Shown: positions 41,468-53,879 of the stretch, in pieces
How the letters are laid out: each line of letters opens with the position of its first letter
Position numbering within the stretch: the first letter of the stretch is position 1
NCBI GenBank assembly: GCA_903862245.1
Contig: CAIOXL010000072.1
Span: 1 to 64,000, forward strand
Source: an uncultured Geobacteraceae bacterium
GTDB taxonomy: Bacteria; Desulfobacterota; Desulfuromonadia; Geobacterales; Pseudopelobacteraceae
Length of the DNA stretch: 64,000 nucleotides
Direction of reading: 5' to 3'
Program-made: the position numbers and the translations under genes
Notes under the pieces: model-generated
Told to the model about the DNA's origin: nothing
The model's database searches: none
Seen by the model: only the letters and a program-made list of their open reading frames with translations

Positions 41468-43690
41468 TTACTGGATTTCCACATCTTTTTTCTTGCGGCG
41501 CGGTCTGGCGGCAGGTTTAGGCTGCGCAGCTTCAGCGGGCGGCTCAACGGCAGCCGTTACGGCGACCTTTTTCGGGGCGGCACGGCGGGGCGGCCTGGGT
41601 TTGACCGGTGCCGGTGCTGTCGCCGTTTCTACCACGATCGCTGCAGGAGCGGAAGGGGCCGGAGTTTCAACTTCCGCCGCCGGTTTTTTCTTGCGCGGTG
41701 TCCGGGCCCGTTTCGGTTTGGAGCTGGTGGCGGCGAGTTCAGCAGGTGCTGCGTCTGTAGTGGTGACCGTAATTACCGCTGCAGCAGTATCGGGTGCCTC
41801 AGCCCCAGTCGATTCATCCTGAGTGACTTCCTGCCCTTTGTGAGCTTTGCCGCGACTGCGCCGTCGTTTCCGTTTTTTCGGTTTTGCGCCGTCGGCCGTT
41901 TCCGGCGCGGCATCGACCGCTGTTTCAGGAGCGGTGTCAATTCCGACATTTTCTTCCAGTTCAGCCTCTTCTCCGGACTGGTCTGCCGCTGTGTTGGGCA
42001 GAACATCGCTGCCGGTTTTCTTCTTCTTTTTACGCCGTTTCCGCTTTTTGCCACCGTCGGCAGCAGCGGTTGCTTCGACCTTCAGTTCCTCATCCGCAGC
42101 GGCGGGTGGGGTAGATGCGCTTGGAGCAGCCGGTTTATGCGCTTCTTCCGCTTCCGCCTCGCTCTTCAGGACATCCTCAAGGTGCGGTTTTTCCCGCTTG
42201 ACCGTTTCAAGTTCCAACTGGTTGAGCAGGAAAGACGTTTTCCCCTTGACGGTTACTTCAATTTCATAATCGTTTTCAATCTGGGTCAGCTCGCGTTTTT
42301 TCCGGTTGAGCAGGTAGTACGCAACCTCCAGCGGCAGGCCGCCCCGCACTTCCGCGACGGTTCCCTTTGCCGCAGCTGCGTGGACCTTGCGCAGGAATGA
42401 TACGGCCATGGCTTCGACCGATTTGACTTTGCCGCGCCCTTCGCAGTGAGGGCACTCCAGGTGAATCGCGTCGTTCAGGGTTTTGGCAATCCGCTGGCGT
42501 GACATTTCCATGATGCCGAATTCTGAAATATGCCCCAGATTAACCCGCGCCTTATCCATCTTGAGCGCCTGTTTGAGGGTTCTTTCCACATCGTGATTAT
42601 GCTTTTTGTCCCGCATGTCGATGAAATCGATGACGATCAGTCCGCCAAGGTCACGCAGGCGCAGCTGGCGGGCAACCTCTTCGGCCGCCTCCATGTTGGT
42701 CTTGAACGCAGTATCTTCGATGCCGCGCTCGCCGCTGGATTTTCCTGAGTTGACGTCAATGGAGACCAGTGCTTCGGTCGGCTCGATAATCAGCGATCCG
42801 CCGGACGGCAGTGAAACACGTTTTTCGTAGATCTGGTCGATCTGCTCTTCCAGTTGAAAACGGGAAAAAATCGGCCGTTTTTCCTTGTGCAGCTTGACCC
42901 GCTTTTCACAGGCCGGCATGGCTTCACGGAAAAAATCCTTCGCTTCGCGGTAGGCATCCTTGCTGTCAACCAGCACTTCGTCTATGTCATCGGAAAAATA
43001 GTCACGAATGGTGCGGATGATCAGGCCGCTGTCGCGATAAATTTCACCAGCCCCCTTTATCTCGGAAGCCCTCTGTCTGATGGATTCATACATCTCCGTC
43101 AGGTTGGTGAAGTCTTTCTGCAGCTCTTCAGGACTACGCCCTACCGCTTCGGTCCGGATAATATATCCCATCCCCTCGGGAATATTCATTTCGGCGACGA
43201 TCTCTTTTAATTTCTTGCGGGTTCCTTCCTGCTCTACCTTGCGGGAAATGCCGGTTGAGTCGCTCCCCGGCATGATGACCATGTAACGCCCCGGCAGGGA
43301 GAGATAGCTGGTAAGCGCAGAACCCTTGTTGTCCCGTTCGTCCTTCTCGATCTGTACCACCAACTCCTGCCCGCGCCGCAGCACTTCCTGGATACGGGGG
43401 CGGCGCTTGCGCTGTTCTTCCGGAATGTCATCGCGCCATTCCCAGTAATCGGGGTGCAGCTCGCCGATCTGGAGAAAGCCCGGTTTGGCCCGGCCGATAT
43501 CGACGAAGGCGGCCTGCAGCCCTGGTTCGACCCGAAGGACGACCCCTTTGTAGATGTTCCCCTTGATCTGTTCCTTGCCGCTGATTTCAATATTCAGTTC
43601 CATCAGGCGGCCGTCGTGAACTATGGCGACGCGGGTCTCTTCGGGGTGCATGACATTTATCAACATTTTTTTGCTTATGGGTGTGCTCAT
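41468..43690 (-). CDS. ribonuclease E/G family with long low-complexity C-terminal tail
   Basis: MLINVMHPEETRVAIVHDGRLMELNIE...VDVNSGK...DFIDMRDKKHN; tail rich in K/A/P (KKRKRRRSRGK etc.). Confidence 0.93.
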   Translation of the reverse strand: MSTPISKKMLINVMHPEETRVAIVHDGRLMELNIEISGKEQIKGNIYKGVVLRVEPGLQAAFVDIGRAKPGFLQIGELHPDYWEWRDDIPEEQRKRRPRIQEVLRRGQELVVQIEKDERDNKGSALTSYLSLPGRYMVIMPGSDSTGISRKVEQEGTRKKLKEIVAEMNIPEGMGYIIRTEAVGRSPEELQKDFTNLTEMYESIRQRASEIKGAGEIYRDSGLIIRTIRDYFSDDIDEVLVDSKDAYREAKDFFREAMPACEKRVKLHKEKRPIFSRFQLEEQIDQIYEKRVSLPSGGSLIIEPTEALVSIDVNSGKSSGERGIEDTAFKTNMEAAEEVARQLRLRDLGGLIVIDFIDMRDKKHNHDVERTLKQALKMDKARVNLGHISEFGIMEMSRQRIAKTLNDAIHLECPHCEGRGKVKSVEAMAVSFLRKVHAAAAKGTVAEVRGGLPLEVAYYLLNRKKRELTQIENDYEIEVTVKGKTSFLLNQLELETVKREKPHLEDVLKSEAEAEEAHKPAAPSASTPPAAADEELKVEATAAADGGKKRKRRKKKKKTGSDVLPNTAADQSGEEAELEENVGIDTAPETAVDAAPETADGAKPKKRKRRRSRGKAHKGQEVTQDESTGAEAPDTAAAVITVTTTDAAPAELAATSSKPKRARTPRKKKPAAEVETPAPSAPAAIVVETATAPAPVKPRPPRRAAPKKVAVTAAVEPPAEAAQPKPAARPRRKKKDVEIQ

Positions 43691-43773
43691 TTCAGTGTGG
43701 TGCCTTTCAATGTGGTTGCTGCTTGTTCGGATGTAGAACGGGCGGATTATATCTCTTTTGACGCTGAAAGCAA

Positions 43774-43812
43774 AGAAAAAGGCGGTACAGGGCAAATCCC
43801 CGTACCGCCTTG
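43774..43812 (-). terminator. Rho-independent terminator of hppA
   Basis: minus strand AAGGCGGTACGGGGATTTGCCCTGTACCGCCTTTTTCTTTG. Confidence 0.85.
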
Positions 43813-43834
43813 GTGAAGCGATCTCTATCCCGAG

Positions 43835-45877
43835 TTACATAAATTTAGCCAGCAGCGGCACGATCAGGAGTGAGACGATGTTGATGATCTTGATCATAGG
43901 ATTAACCGCCGGGCCGGCAGTATCCTTGTAGGGGTCGCCGACGGTGTCGCCGGTTACGGCTGCCTTGTGGGCTTCGCCCCCTTTGCCGCCGTGGTGGCCG
44001 TCTTCAATGTATTTCTTGGCGTTATCCCAGGCGCCGCCGCCAGTGGTCATGGAGATGGCAACGAAGATGCCGGTGACGATGGTGCCGACGATCACGCCGC
44101 CCAGGGCTTTGGGGCCGAGGGTAAAGCCGACGATAACCGGAGCAAGGATCGGAATCAGGCCGGGGATGACCATCTCTTTCAGAGCGGTTTTGGTGACGAT
44201 GTCAACACAGGCGGCATAGTCCGGCTTGCCGGTACCTTCCATGATGCCCTTGATCTCGCGGAACTGACGACGAACCTCGACAACAACAGCGCCGCCGGCT
44301 TTGCCGACCGCTTCCATGCACTGTGCGGCGAAATAGTAAGGGAGCATGCCGCCGATGAAGAGACCGACGATGATGTAGGGGTCGGAAAGGTCAAAAGTGA
44401 TGACTTTACCGGCGATCTTCAGTTCGTCGACGTAGGCGGTGAAGAGGATGACGGCAGCCAGACCGGCGGAGCCGATGGCGTAACCCTTGGTGACCGCTTT
44501 GGTTGTGTTGCCGACGGCGTCGAGCGGATCAGTGACGGCGCGGACGGAGTCATCAAGCTCTGCCATCTCGGCGATGCCGCCGGCGTTGTCGGTGATCGGA
44601 CCATAGGCGTCCATGGCGACGACGATGCCGGTAAGTGACAGCATCGATACGGCAGCAATGGCGATGCCGTAGACACCGGCACACTGGAAGGCAACGATGA
44701 TGCCGCCGGCGATAACGATTACCGGAGCGGCGGTGGACTTCATGGAAACGCCCAGGCCGGCGATGACGTTGGTGCCGTGGCCGGTGGTGGATGCCTGGGC
44801 AATGTGGCGAACCGGACCGTACTCAGTGGAGGTGTAGTATTCGGTGATCCAGAAGATGGCGCCGGTAACGGCCAGGCCGACCAGGGCGGAGATGAAGATG
44901 TTCATGGCGGAGTAGCCGGTCGGGTTGCCGGCCGGAAATATCTCCACAGTAACAAAGTAGAAGGCGATACAGGCAATGACAGCTGAAGCGATCAGCCCCT
45001 TGTAGAGAGCAGGCATGATTTTGCCGCTGGAGCCGAGTTTGACGAAAAAGGTACCGATGATGGAGGCGATGATGGAGATGCCGCCCAGAATCAGCGGATA
45101 GCTGACAGCGCCGGTGAAATTTTTGAATGCCATGGCGCCCAGCAGCATGGCGGCAATCAGGGTCACGGCGTAGGTTTCAAAAAGGTCGGCAGCCATGCCG
45201 GCGCAGTCACCGACGTTGTCGCCGACGTTGTCCGCGATAACGGCAGGGTTGCGGGGGTCGTCTTCAGGGATTCCGGCTTCAACCTTGCCGACCAGGTCGG
45301 CACCAACATCAGCGCCCTTGGTGAAGATACCGCCGCCAAGACGGGCGAAGATGGAGATCAGCGAGCCGCCGAAGCCGAGGCCGACCAGTTGGCTGACAAC
45401 TTCTTTGATCGGTGCACCCGGCATCAGTTTCAGGAGGATCATGTAGTACCCGGCCACGCCGAGAAGACCGAGGCCGACCACCAGCATGCCGGTGATGGCG
45501 CCCCCCTTGAAGGCAACATTCAGGGCGGTAACAATGCCGCTTTTTGCCGCTTCAGTCGTGCGCACGTTGGCGCGGACCGAGACAAACATGCCGATAAAAC
45601 CGGTCAAACCGGAAAAAAGCGCGCCGACCGCAAAACCGATTGCAGTTTTGGGGCCGAGGGTCGCAAACAGTGCAATGAACATGACAACGCCAACCATGGC
45701 GATGATCGTGTACTGGCGTTTCATGTAGGCGCCGGCACCTTCCTGGATCGCTGCGGCGATCTGCTTCATACGGTCATTGCCCTGAGGCAGTCCGAGAATC
45801 CATTTCGCGGTGATCAGGCCGTAGGCAACGGCGGCTGCGGCACAGACCAAGGCAAAAACAACGGCATACTGTTCCAT
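43835..45877 (-). CDS. hppA: membrane-bound proton-translocating pyrophosphatase
   Basis: [72 protein letters not shown]; start at internal ATG. Confidence 0.97.
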   Translation of the reverse strand: MEQYAVVFALVCAAAAVAYGLITAKWILGLPQGNDRMKQIAAAIQEGAGAYMKRQYTIIAMVGVVMFIALFATLGPKTAIGFAVGALFSGLTGFIGMFVSVRANVRTTEAAKSGIVTALNVAFKGGAITGMLVVGLGLLGVAGYYMILLKLMPGAPIKEVVSQLVGLGFGGSLISIFARLGGGIFTKGADVGADLVGKVEAGIPEDDPRNPAVIADNVGDNVGDCAGMAADLFETYAVTLIAAMLLGAMAFKNFTGAVSYPLILGGISIIASIIGTFFVKLGSSGKIMPALYKGLIASAVIACIAFYFVTVEIFPAGNPTGYSAMNIFISALVGLAVTGAIFWITEYYTSTEYGPVRHIAQASTTGHGTNVIAGLGVSMKSTAAPVIVIAGGIIVAFQCAGVYGIAIAAVSMLSLTGIVVAMDAYGPITDNAGGIAEMAELDDSVRAVTDPLDAVGNTTKAVTKGYAIGSAGLAAVILFTAYVDELKIAGKVITFDLSDPYIIVGLFIGGMLPYYFAAQCMEAVGKAGGAVVVEVRRQFREIKGIMEGTGKPDYAACVDIVTKTALKEMVIPGLIPILAPVIVGFTLGPKALGGVIVGTIVTGIFVAISMTTGGGAWDNAKKYIEDGHHGGKGGEAHKAAVTGDTVGDPYKDTAGPAVNPMIKIINIVSLLIVPLLAKFM

Positions 45878-46115
45878 TTCTTCATTTCCTCCTGTTAAAT
45901 ATAAATCGCCAATCATTGGCATTTTTGACGTGTGTGGGCCAAAAGCGGTCAATAGTTAAAGTAATGACCTGTTTTTGTCAAGTGTAAATCCTCTCTATTC
46001 ATCATCCGTGACCTCATGATAACCGATGAAAACTGCGGCTGTAGATACTTGTCAACCCAGGAAACTCGTGATATAGGTGTCCTGTAAAAAATTCAATGAC
46101 GGGAGAAACGTTCAT

Positions 46116-46949
46116 ATGAAATTCATACATCTTCTGCTGTTACTTCTTGTGTTGTCACTTGCCGGGTGCGCCTCGCAAGGTTCGCTTGACAATGTCCGCA
46201 ATGATATTGACTCGATAAAAACCCGCCTGTTTACCATAGATCGTGACCTCTCCGGGGCCCGCGAGGAAGCAAAAGTGAGTGTCGGTGCCATGGAAAAGGG
46301 GTTCGCATCTGATGTTGCCGCTGTCCGGAAGATTTCAGCCGACATACAGGCCACTATTGACAGCACCAAGGGTGAAATGCAGTCTCTGAACGGCAAGCTT
46401 GACGATACCGTCCTTGCGGTGAAGAAACCGGCGGAGGAACTGTCCCGATACAAAGAGGATGCGGACAAGCGCATCATGGCCCTGGAAGAGCGTATCCTGA
46501 AACAGCAGACGCAGATCGATGCCCTGACGAAAAAACTGACGGAAGCTGCCCCGGTAAAAACTGATGAGCCCGCGTTATCGCCCGAAGCGCAGTACCAGAA
46601 GGGGCTTACCATATTTAATGCGAGTGGTTTTATCGCGGCGCGGGAGCTGTTCACCAAATTCCTTGAACAGAACCCCAAACATGAACTGGCGGCCAACGCC
46701 CACTACTGGATCGGTGAGACCCACTACAGTGAAAAAAACTTTGAACAGGCAATCTTGTCATATCAAGAGGTTATTAAAAACTACCCCGGCAAGGATAAGG
46801 TTGCCGCCGCAATGCTAAAGCAGGCCATGGCCTTTAATGAAATTAAAGACTCCAAGAGTGCCAAGTTTGTATTGAAAAAACTGGTGGAGGGTTTTCCGAA
46901 AAGTGAGGAAGCCAAGAAAGGCAGAGCCCTGCTGAGAGACATGGAGTAG
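46116..46949 (+). CDS. cpoB: Tol-Pal system coiled-coil/TPR protein CpoB (YbgF)
   Basis: lipoprotein-like signal MKFIHLLLLLLVLSLAGCAS; coiled coil; TPR YQKGLTIFNASGFIAARELFTKFLEQNPKHELAANAHYWIGETHYSEKNFEQAILSYQEVIKNYP. Confidence 0.9.
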   Translation: MKFIHLLLLLLVLSLAGCASQGSLDNVRNDIDSIKTRLFTIDRDLSGAREEAKVSVGAMEKGFASDVAAVRKISADIQATIDSTKGEMQSLNGKLDDTVLAVKKPAEELSRYKEDADKRIMALEERILKQQTQIDALTKKLTEAAPVKTDEPALSPEAQYQKGLTIFNASGFIAARELFTKFLEQNPKHELAANAHYWIGETHYSEKNFEQAILSYQEVIKNYPGKDKVAAAMLKQAMAFNEIKDSKSAKFVLKKLVEGFPKSEEAKKGRALLRDME

Positions 46950-46970
46950 GGGCGTTACTGGAATACATGG

Positions 46971-47012
46971 AAAAGGGCGGCACCGGAGGACACGGTGCCG
47001 CCCTTTTTTTTG
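46971..47012 (+). terminator. Rho-independent (possibly bidirectional) terminator
   Basis: AAAAGGGCGGCACCGGAGGACACGGTGCCGCCCTTTTTTTT. Confidence 0.92.
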
Positions 47013-47028
47013 TGAAACCACTTCAGAA

Positions 47029-47616
47029 TCACAAAACCCCTTTGGTGGACATGACCCCTACCACGCGGGGGTCAAGCTGGGTTGCGGTGTCCATCGCCCG
47101 GGCAAATGCCTTGAAGCAGGCTTCGATGATGTGGTGAACATTGTCGCCATACATGACATTGATATGCAGGTTCATGCCGCAGTGGTTGACAAACGCCTGA
47201 AAAAACTCCCGCGCCAGCTCCACATCAAACTCGCCGATCTTCACCTTCGGCAGACTGACATGATACACCAGGTACGGTCTGCCGGAGATGTCTACCGCCA
47301 CGCTGGCCAACGTTTCATCCATCGGCACGCTTGCCTGGCCATAACGGCGGATCCCTTTTTTGTCCCCCAGCGCCTGCTTGAACGCCTCGCCCAGGACAAT
47401 TCCGATATCTTCAACGGTATGGTGGAAATCGATATCGATGTCGCCGCACGCTTCAACCTCCAGATTAAAGAGACCGTGGCGGGCAAAAAGATTGAGCATA
47501 TGGTCGAGAAACGGCACTGACGTGCAGATTTTAGCCTCTCCCGTGCCGTCGATGTCCAGCGCAAGCCGGATTCTGGTTTCCTTTGTGATACGCTCTATTT
47601 CAGCAGTTCGTGCCAT
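47029..47616 (-). CDS. hisB: imidazoleglycerol-phosphate dehydratase
   Basis: [48 protein letters not shown]...[16 protein letters not shown]. Confidence 0.97.
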   Translation of the reverse strand: MARTAEIERITKETRIRLALDIDGTGEAKICTSVPFLDHMLNLFARHGLFNLEVEACGDIDIDFHHTVEDIGIVLGEAFKQALGDKKGIRRYGQASVPMDETLASVAVDISGRPYLVYHVSLPKVKIGEFDVELAREFFQAFVNHCGMNLHINVMYGDNVHHIIEACFKAFARAMDTATQLDPRVVGVMSTKGVL

Positions 47617-47630
47617 GGTTCCCTCCTTGA

Positions 47631-48683
47631 TTACCTGATCTCTTTCAGTGCCGCCACTGTCCGCTCCATCTCCGGCTGCGTACCGATGGATATGCGCAGG
47701 CCGTGGCATAATGTCGGGTCGGAAAAATGGCGGACAAGAATCTTCCGGCTGAACAAGCCGTCATAAATCCGTGCGCCATTTCGGTCTGGCGGTGTTACAA
47801 AAACATAGTTCCCCTGGGACGGGATGACGCTGTACCCGATGGCGCGCAGTTCTGCGGAAAACCACTCACGGGTTGTCCGGATCCTGTTGCAGCATTCCCG
47901 CAGATACTCCTGGTCCAGAAGGGCAGCCACGCAGGCGGCCTGGGCCAGTCGGTCCAAGTTGTAGTGGTCGCGGATCTTGTCCAGAGCGGCAATCACTTCG
48001 GGGCGGGCAATGGCCAGGCCGATCCGCATTCCGGCCAGGGCGTAACTTTTTGAAAGGGACCGGGTTACGACAACGTTCCCACATTTTTTTACCAATTCGA
48101 GGGCATTCCAGTCGGCAAAGTCGGCATAGGTTTCGTCCAGCACCAGCAGGCCGGCACAGCGCTGCGCCAGCTCCACAATGTACTCCACGGGGAACGCCGG
48201 TCCGAGCGGGGCATTGGGTGTGGTCAGAAAGAAAATCTTCCCTTCATACCGCTCGGGAAAGCCGGCGATGCGAAAGTCATCGGTCAGGCCGAACGTCCGG
48301 ACCCGCGCCCCCTGAATTTCCGCCAGGGTTGCGTAGTATGAATAGGAGGGGTGAACGTAGCCGATTTCCTCCCCTTCGGCGGCACAGGCGCGGATCAGAT
48401 TGTTCAGTACCTCATCGGAACCGTTGGCCATAATGACCCAGGAGGGATCAAAACCGTACAGTTTCCCTGCAACATCACGCAGCTTTGCGCTGGAGGCCGA
48501 CGGGTAGGTGTGGAGGCTGGAGCCGTCCGCACCGAGTTCCTTGACAATAGCTGCAACCACTTTCGGTGACGGGGGATAGGAGTTCTCATTGGTATTGAGC
48601 TTGATCCATGACGCAATGTCGTCCGGCTGGAAGCCGGGGACGTATCCTTTCATAGCCGCTATGCCGGGGCGAAGATAGGTCAT
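47631..48683 (-). CDS. hisC: histidinol-phosphate aminotransferase
   Basis: [16 protein letters not shown]...[13 protein letters not shown]...[18 protein letters not shown]. Confidence 0.96.
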   Translation of the reverse strand: MTYLRPGIAAMKGYVPGFQPDDIASWIKLNTNENSYPPSPKVVAAIVKELGADGSSLHTYPSASSAKLRDVAGKLYGFDPSWVIMANGSDEVLNNLIRACAAEGEEIGYVHPSYSYYATLAEIQGARVRTFGLTDDFRIAGFPERYEGKIFFLTTPNAPLGPAFPVEYIVELAQRCAGLLVLDETYADFADWNALELVKKCGNVVVTRSLSKSYALAGMRIGLAIARPEVIAALDKIRDHYNLDRLAQAACVAALLDQEYLRECCNRIRTTREWFSAELRAIGYSVIPSQGNYVFVTPPDRNGARIYDGLFSRKILVRHFSDPTLCHGLRISIGTQPEMERTVAALKEIR

Positions 48684-49987
48684 CCCTGTTTCTCCTGGCG
48701 AATTGCCACCGACCGACCATGCGCTTCCAGCCCTTCCAGATTGGCAATTCTGACAATATCTGCACCAAGCCGTTGCAGCCCCGCCTTGGAAAAATAAACA
48801 ATGGAGGACTTTTTAACAAAGTCGTCCACCGACAGGGGGGAAAAGAAGCGGGATGTGCCGCCGGTCGGCAGGGTGTGGTTGGGGCCGGCCAGATAATCAC
48901 CGGCCGCTTCGGGGGTCCAGTGCCCCATGAAGATCGCCCCTGCGTTGGTAATCTGGGCAAGGATCGCAAACGGGTCAGACACCGCCAGCTCCAGATGCTC
49001 CGGTGCGATCCGGTTGGAAAACGCGATTACTTCGTCCAGAGTATCAGCCACGATGATCGCCCCGTACTTCTCCCAGGAAGCGCGGGCAATGGTCTCACGG
49101 GAAAGCTGGGTCAACTGCTGTTCCACCTGGTCGGCAACTTTTTGCGCAAACTGCCGGTCGGTGGTGATCAGGATTGATGATGCCAGCTCGTCATGCTCCG
49201 CCTGAGAGAGCAGGTCAGCGGCAATGTGGGCCGGGTTGCCGCTGCCGTCATTGATCACCAGAATCTCGCTCGGCCCGGCGATCATGTCGATGCCGACCTG
49301 CCCGAACACCAGTTTCTTGGCGGTGGCGACATAAATGTTGCCCGGTCCGGTTATCTTGTCAACCCGGGGAATTGTTGCCGTGCCGTATGCCAGGGCAGCA
49401 ACGGCCTGGGCTCCGCCGATCCGGAAGATGCGGTCAACACCGGAAAGACTGGCAGCAACAAGCACGTGGGGGCTGATCTGGCCACCGGGGGAGGGGACAA
49501 CCATGATGATTTCGCCGACTCCTGCCACCCGGGCAGGAATGGCGTTCATGATAACGCTGGAGGGGTAGCAGGCCTTGCCTCCGGGGACGTAAATGCCGAC
49601 CCGCGACAGAGGGGTAACCTTCTGGCCGAGCATCATATCCGGTTCTTCGGTGGAGATCCAGGTCTGCTGTTTCTGCTTTTCGTGGAAAGCGGCAACCCGC
49701 GCCGCCGCCAGACGGAGTGCGGCTATCTCGTCGTCAGAAACCTGTGCAAAGGCGGCCGCAATCTCAGCTTCCGTTACCTCCAGCTCGGTAATCGAAGCGG
49801 CTTCCAGTCGATCGAACCGACGGGTCAGTTCCAGTACGGCGTCGTCGCCGCGCAGTCGGACATCGGCGATGATGTCGCGTACGGTCTGTTCAACTTCGCG
49901 CCCGGTCTCCTCCCCGCGGGATAGGATGGCATCGAACTTCTGATTGAATCCGGGATCAGTAATGTCTAAAAAAAGCATACCCTGCAC
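48680..49987 (-). CDS. hisD: histidinol dehydrogenase
   Basis: [25 protein letters not shown]...[14 protein letters not shown]...[20 protein letters not shown]. Confidence 0.97.
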   Translation of the reverse strand: MQGMLFLDITDPGFNQKFDAILSRGEETGREVEQTVRDIIADVRLRGDDAVLELTRRFDRLEAASITELEVTEAEIAAAFAQVSDDEIAALRLAAARVAAFHEKQKQQTWISTEEPDMMLGQKVTPLSRVGIYVPGGKACYPSSVIMNAIPARVAGVGEIIMVVPSPGGQISPHVLVAASLSGVDRIFRIGGAQAVAALAYGTATIPRVDKITGPGNIYVATAKKLVFGQVGIDMIAGPSEILVINDGSGNPAHIAADLLSQAEHDELASSILITTDRQFAQKVADQVEQQLTQLSRETIARASWEKYGAIIVADTLDEVIAFSNRIAPEHLELAVSDPFAILAQITNAGAIFMGHWTPEAAGDYLAGPNHTLPTGGTSRFFSPLSVDDFVKKSSIVYFSKAGLQRLGADIVRIANLEGLEAHGRSVAIRQEKQG

Positions 49988-49991
49988 CTGT

Positions 49992-50639
49992 TCAGCTGGA
50001 CTGGAGCACCCGCTCCAACCCCTGAATAATATGAGATATTCGATTATTTTTTGTTTTCAGGCTGGCCCGGTTCACGATCAGGCGCGTGGTAATCTCGGCG
50101 ATGGTTTCAACCTCCACCAGGCCGTTCTGGCGCATCGTCTCTCCCGTGGAAACCAGGTCGACAATCCGGTCGGAGAGCCCGACCAGCGGTGCCAGCTCGA
50201 TTGAGCCATAAAGTTTGATGATTTCGACCTGCACCCCCTTGGCGGCAAAGTAGTTTTCTGTCACATGGGGGTATTTGGTCGCTATGCGGATATGCGACCA
50301 GCGGGAGGGGGCGTCGGTCTTTGCCAGATCGGCCGGTTCGGCAACCATCATCCGGCAGTAGCCGAATTTCAGGTCGAGCGGTTCATAGACATCCTTGCAC
50401 TGCTCCATCAGCGTGTCTTTGCCAACGATGCCGAGATCGGCACTGCCGTACTCCACATACGTCGGAACATCGGTTGCCCGCACGATCATATAGCGTATCT
50501 GCTGCTCCCGGTTTTCAAAAATAAGCTTGCGCGAGTCGGAAAGCAGTTCGCGGCAGTCGATGCCGATCCGGCCGAACAGTTCGACCGATTCCTCCAGAAT
50601 CCGCCCTTTGGGGATCGCTATGGTGATCCAGTTGTTCAT
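49992..50639 (-). CDS. hisG: ATP phosphoribosyltransferase (short form)
   Basis: [25 protein letters not shown]...[17 protein letters not shown]. Confidence 0.96.
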   Translation of the reverse strand: MNNWITIAIPKGRILEESVELFGRIGIDCRELLSDSRKLIFENREQQIRYMIVRATDVPTYVEYGSADLGIVGKDTLMEQCKDVYEPLDLKFGYCRMMVAEPADLAKTDAPSRWSHIRIATKYPHVTENYFAAKGVQVEIIKLYGSIELAPLVGLSDRIVDLVSTGETMRQNGLVEVETIAEITTRLIVNRASLKTKNNRISHIIQGLERVLQSS

Positions 50640-51925
50640 TCCTTAACCCTTTGGATATCCGCACCGAGGGCGGCAAATTTTTTCTCGATGGATTCATAGC
50701 CCCGATCCAGATGGTAGATGCGGGATACTTCAGTGGTGCTGTCGGCGGCGAGCCCCGCCAGAATCAGGGAAGCGGAAGCCCGCAGGTCTGTGGCCATGAC
50801 CGGAGCCCCGGATAGTTTTTTAACCCCCTTGACCGTTGCCGTATTACCTTCAACCGTGATGTCGGCACCGAAGCGCTGCAGTTCCGATACGTGCATGAAG
50901 CGGTTTTCAAAAATATTTTCCGAAATAACGCTGGCACCGTCCGCTATACACATCATGGCCATGAACTGGGCCTGCATGTCGGTGGGAAAACCGGGGTAGG
51001 GGCGGGTTTTGATGTTGACACTCTTAACCCGTTTAGGCCCTCTGACCCGTACCACGCCGTCGCTGCTCGTGATTTCAACGCCGGCATCCTGCATTTTAAA
51101 CGCCAGTGCGTCGAGATGCTCAAGCTTCATGCGATGGATACGGATATCGCCGCCGGTCATGGCCGCTGCAATCATAAAGGTGCCGGCTTCGATGCGGTCC
51201 GGCATGACTTCGTAGTTGGCCGCCGAAAGTTCGGACACACCCTGGATTCGGATGGTGTCGGTACCGGCCCCTTCGATCTTGGCACCCATACGGTTCAGAT
51301 ACTGGGCCAGATCAACAATTTCCGGCTCGCGGGCGGAATTTTCCAGCACGGTCTCACCTTTTGCGGTGGCGGCGGCCATCATCAGGTGCTCGGTGCCGCC
51401 GACCGTTGAAACGTCGAAGTTGATGCGGGCACCCTTCAGGCGACGGCATTTTGCCTCGACGTAGCCATGTTCAAGGGTTATTTCTGCGCCAAGGGCCTGC
51501 AGCCCTTTCAGGTGCAGGTTGATCGGCCGTGCGCCGATGGCGCAGCCGCCCGGCAGAGAGACCCGTGCCTTGCCGAAACGTGCCAGCAGGGGCCCAAGGA
51601 CCAGAACCGAGGCCCGCATGGTTTTTACCAGATCGTAGGTTGCTTCATGGCTGTTGATATTCGTCGTATCGATTCTGACGATGTTGCCGTTACCGTCAAC
51701 CCGTGAGCCTAACGATTCCAATACTTTAATGGTGGTGTTGATGTCGCGCAGAAACGGCACATTGCTGATCTGGTTGACTCCCGGGGCAAGAATTGTTGCG
51801 ACAAAAATAGGAAGCGATGCGTTTTTGGAACCGCTGACGGTCACGTCACCCTTGAGTTTATTTCCGCCCTTGATAATGAGTTTGTCCAATGACGTGCTCC
51901 TCTTATACCTGTAAAATTGCGCCAT
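50636..51925 (-). CDS. murA: UDP-N-acetylglucosamine 1-carboxyvinyltransferase
   Basis: [28 protein letters not shown]...; true start may be the TTG preceding DKLIIKGG. Confidence 0.96.
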   Translation of the reverse strand: MAQFYRYKRSTSLDKLIIKGGNKLKGDVTVSGSKNASLPIFVATILAPGVNQISNVPFLRDINTTIKVLESLGSRVDGNGNIVRIDTTNINSHEATYDLVKTMRASVLVLGPLLARFGKARVSLPGGCAIGARPINLHLKGLQALGAEITLEHGYVEAKCRRLKGARINFDVSTVGGTEHLMMAAATAKGETVLENSAREPEIVDLAQYLNRMGAKIEGAGTDTIRIQGVSELSAANYEVMPDRIEAGTFMIAAAMTGGDIRIHRMKLEHLDALAFKMQDAGVEITSSDGVVRVRGPKRVKSVNIKTRPYPGFPTDMQAQFMAMMCIADGASVISENIFENRFMHVSELQRFGADITVEGNTATVKGVKKLSGAPVMATDLRASASLILAGLAADSTTEVSRIYHLDRGYESIEKKFAALGADIQRVKE

Positions 51926-52124
51926 ACTACTGTATGGACCGGCTCTTGTCCAAATAAAAGTTGGTCATATTCGGCGCTGCATTCGGGGGAAATCGGTCTG
52001 CAACTGCAGTATTACGATTATCAGGCGACGCTATTTCTGATACAATGACCCATATGGGAGCGGGCCGTTGATCCGTTAAGGGAACGCGACCATCTTCGAT
52101 CTAATAAAACGTACAGGTGAGAAC

Positions 52125-53879
52125 ATGCCTCAATATAGTCTTAAAACAAGGCTTACGCTTCCTTTTCTACTGTCCGTAACGATTGTCCTGTTCAGCCTGC
52201 TGCTGATTCAGGAGTTCCTCCATGGTTTTATTACGGTTCTGGTCTCCCTGCCGCTGCTGCTTTTTGTCATGTTCTGGTTTATGTATGACCGGCTTACGCG
52301 CTTGATGGCTCCTGTCAACGAGCTTGTCAGACAAATGGTTCTGCAGCAACAGCAGATGGAAGAACGTCTGCAAACGCTTTTAGTGGCGGTTGAGCAGAAC
52401 CCCGCTTCAATCGTGATAACGGACACTTCTGGTACTATTGAATATGTCAACCCGCATTTTACCAGGTTGACCGGCTATACTCTGGAAGAGGCGATCGGAC
52501 GGAATTCGAGCATACTCAAAACAGGTGAAACCAGCGCGGAAGCGTACCGGATTCTGTGGGAAACCATTCTTGCCGGCGGTGAATGGCGCGGTGAATTTCA
52601 TAATCGGAAAAAGGATGGTGATCTTTACTGGGAGCAGGCGCTGATCGCCCCCATCAGGGACACTAACTCCGTCATTACTCATTTTATTGCCATTAAGGAG
52701 GATATCACCGAACGCAAGCAGCTGGAGGGACAGCTCCAACACGCCCATAAAATGGATGCCATCGGGCAGCTTGCCGGCGGTATAGCACATGATTTCAATA
52801 ATATTCTGACCGCCATTGTCGGCTATGCCAGTATCATGGAGCTGAAGCTCCCGGATGATACCCCCCTGAAAAAAACCGCTCAGCAGATCACAGCTACCGC
52901 TGAGCGCGGTGCTTATCTTACCCAGGGATTGCTGGCCTTCAGCCGCAAGCAGGTATCCAATCAGGTGGCTGTAGACCTGAACGAAATAATCAACCGTGTC
53001 CACCAGCTGCTGCTACGGCTGATCAGCGAGAATATACATCTTGAAATACAACTCGAGCAAACGGGGCTGCCGGTGTTGGCTGACAGCGGCCAGATCGAGC
53101 AGGTGCTGATGAACCTGTCGACCAATGCCCGTGATGTTATGCCGCAGGGCGGTTCGATTGTCATTGCCACGGAAATGGTCACCATTGATGCCGAATTTGT
53201 TCTCGCCAGAGGGTTCGGCACGCCGGGGAGATATGCCCGCCTGACCTTTTCCGACAGCGGGCATGGCATCAAAACGGACATAGTAAAGCATATCTTCGAG
53301 CCGTTCTATACGACCAAAGAAACGGGCAAAGGGACCGGCCTCGGACTTTCAATCGTGTATGGCATCATCAAGAAACATAACGGCCACATCCTTTGTAACA
53401 GCAGGTTCGGTGCCGGTACGGTTTTCGAGATTTACCTTCCGCTTCTTGATCCGGTCCAGGTTCCCGGTGTGGGAAGGCTGCCGGGAACAGTTGATGCGGT
53501 GAAAGGTGGAGCGTATATCCTGCTGGCCGTAGACAGCGATACAACCCGCATGCGCAGTCGGGAAATATTGGAGGAGTTCGGCTATTCCGTCATCGAAGCG
53601 GTTGACGGTGAGGATGCCTTGAAAAAGTTCAGTGAGCAGGGAGGGCAGATCAGCCTGGTGCTCCTTGATGTCATACTGCCGAAGCTGAATGGCCGTGAAC
53701 TGTATGATGCGATTCGGTGCATTGCTCCAGACACCCGGGCCCTGTTTTGCGGCGGCGACGCAGAGGAAGTGGTCGTCGACCAGGGGGGGATGGAAGAGGG
53801 GATTCATATTCTGCCCAAGCCGTTTACTCCGAAAGAGCTGCTGATGAAAATACGTGAGGTACTTGACCATGAACAGTAA
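52125..53879 (+). CDS. PAS hybrid sensor histidine kinase with C-terminal receiver
   Basis: two TM segments, PAS ([21 protein letters not shown]), HisKA ([13 protein letters not shown]), HATPase ([14 protein letters not shown]), REC ([13 protein letters not shown]). Confidence 0.93.
   Translation: MPQYSLKTRLTLPFLLSVTIVLFSLLLIQEFLHGFITVLVSLPLLLFVMFWFMYDRLTRLMAPVNELVRQMVLQQQQMEERLQTLLVAVEQNPASIVITDTSGTIEYVNPHFTRLTGYTLEEAIGRNSSILKTGETSAEAYRILWETILAGGEWRGEFHNRKKDGDLYWEQALIAPIRDTNSVITHFIAIKEDITERKQLEGQLQHAHKMDAIGQLAGGIAHDFNNILTAIVGYASIMELKLPDDTPLKKTAQQITATAERGAYLTQGLLAFSRKQVSNQVAVDLNEIINRVHQLLLRLISENIHLEIQLEQTGLPVLADSGQIEQVLMNLSTNARDVMPQGGSIVIATEMVTIDAEFVLARGFGTPGRYARLTFSDSGHGIKTDIVKHIFEPFYTTKETGKGTGLGLSIVYGIIKKHNGHILCNSRFGAGTVFEIYLPLLDPVQVPGVGRLPGTVDAVKGGAYILLAVDSDTTRMRSREILEEFGYSVIEAVDGEDALKKFSEQGGQISLVLLDVILPKLNGRELYDAIRCIAPDTRALFCGGDAEEVVVDQGGMEEGIHILPKPFTPKELLMKIREVLDHEQ

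Noticed and set aside
41366-42400. 344-aa plus-strand F/R/C-rich ORF
   Set aside because: Antisense to the repetitive tail of RNase E/G; composition reflects the Lys/Ala codon bias of the true gene
46112-46696. 194-aa minus-strand ORF
   Set aside because: Antisense shadow of cpoB
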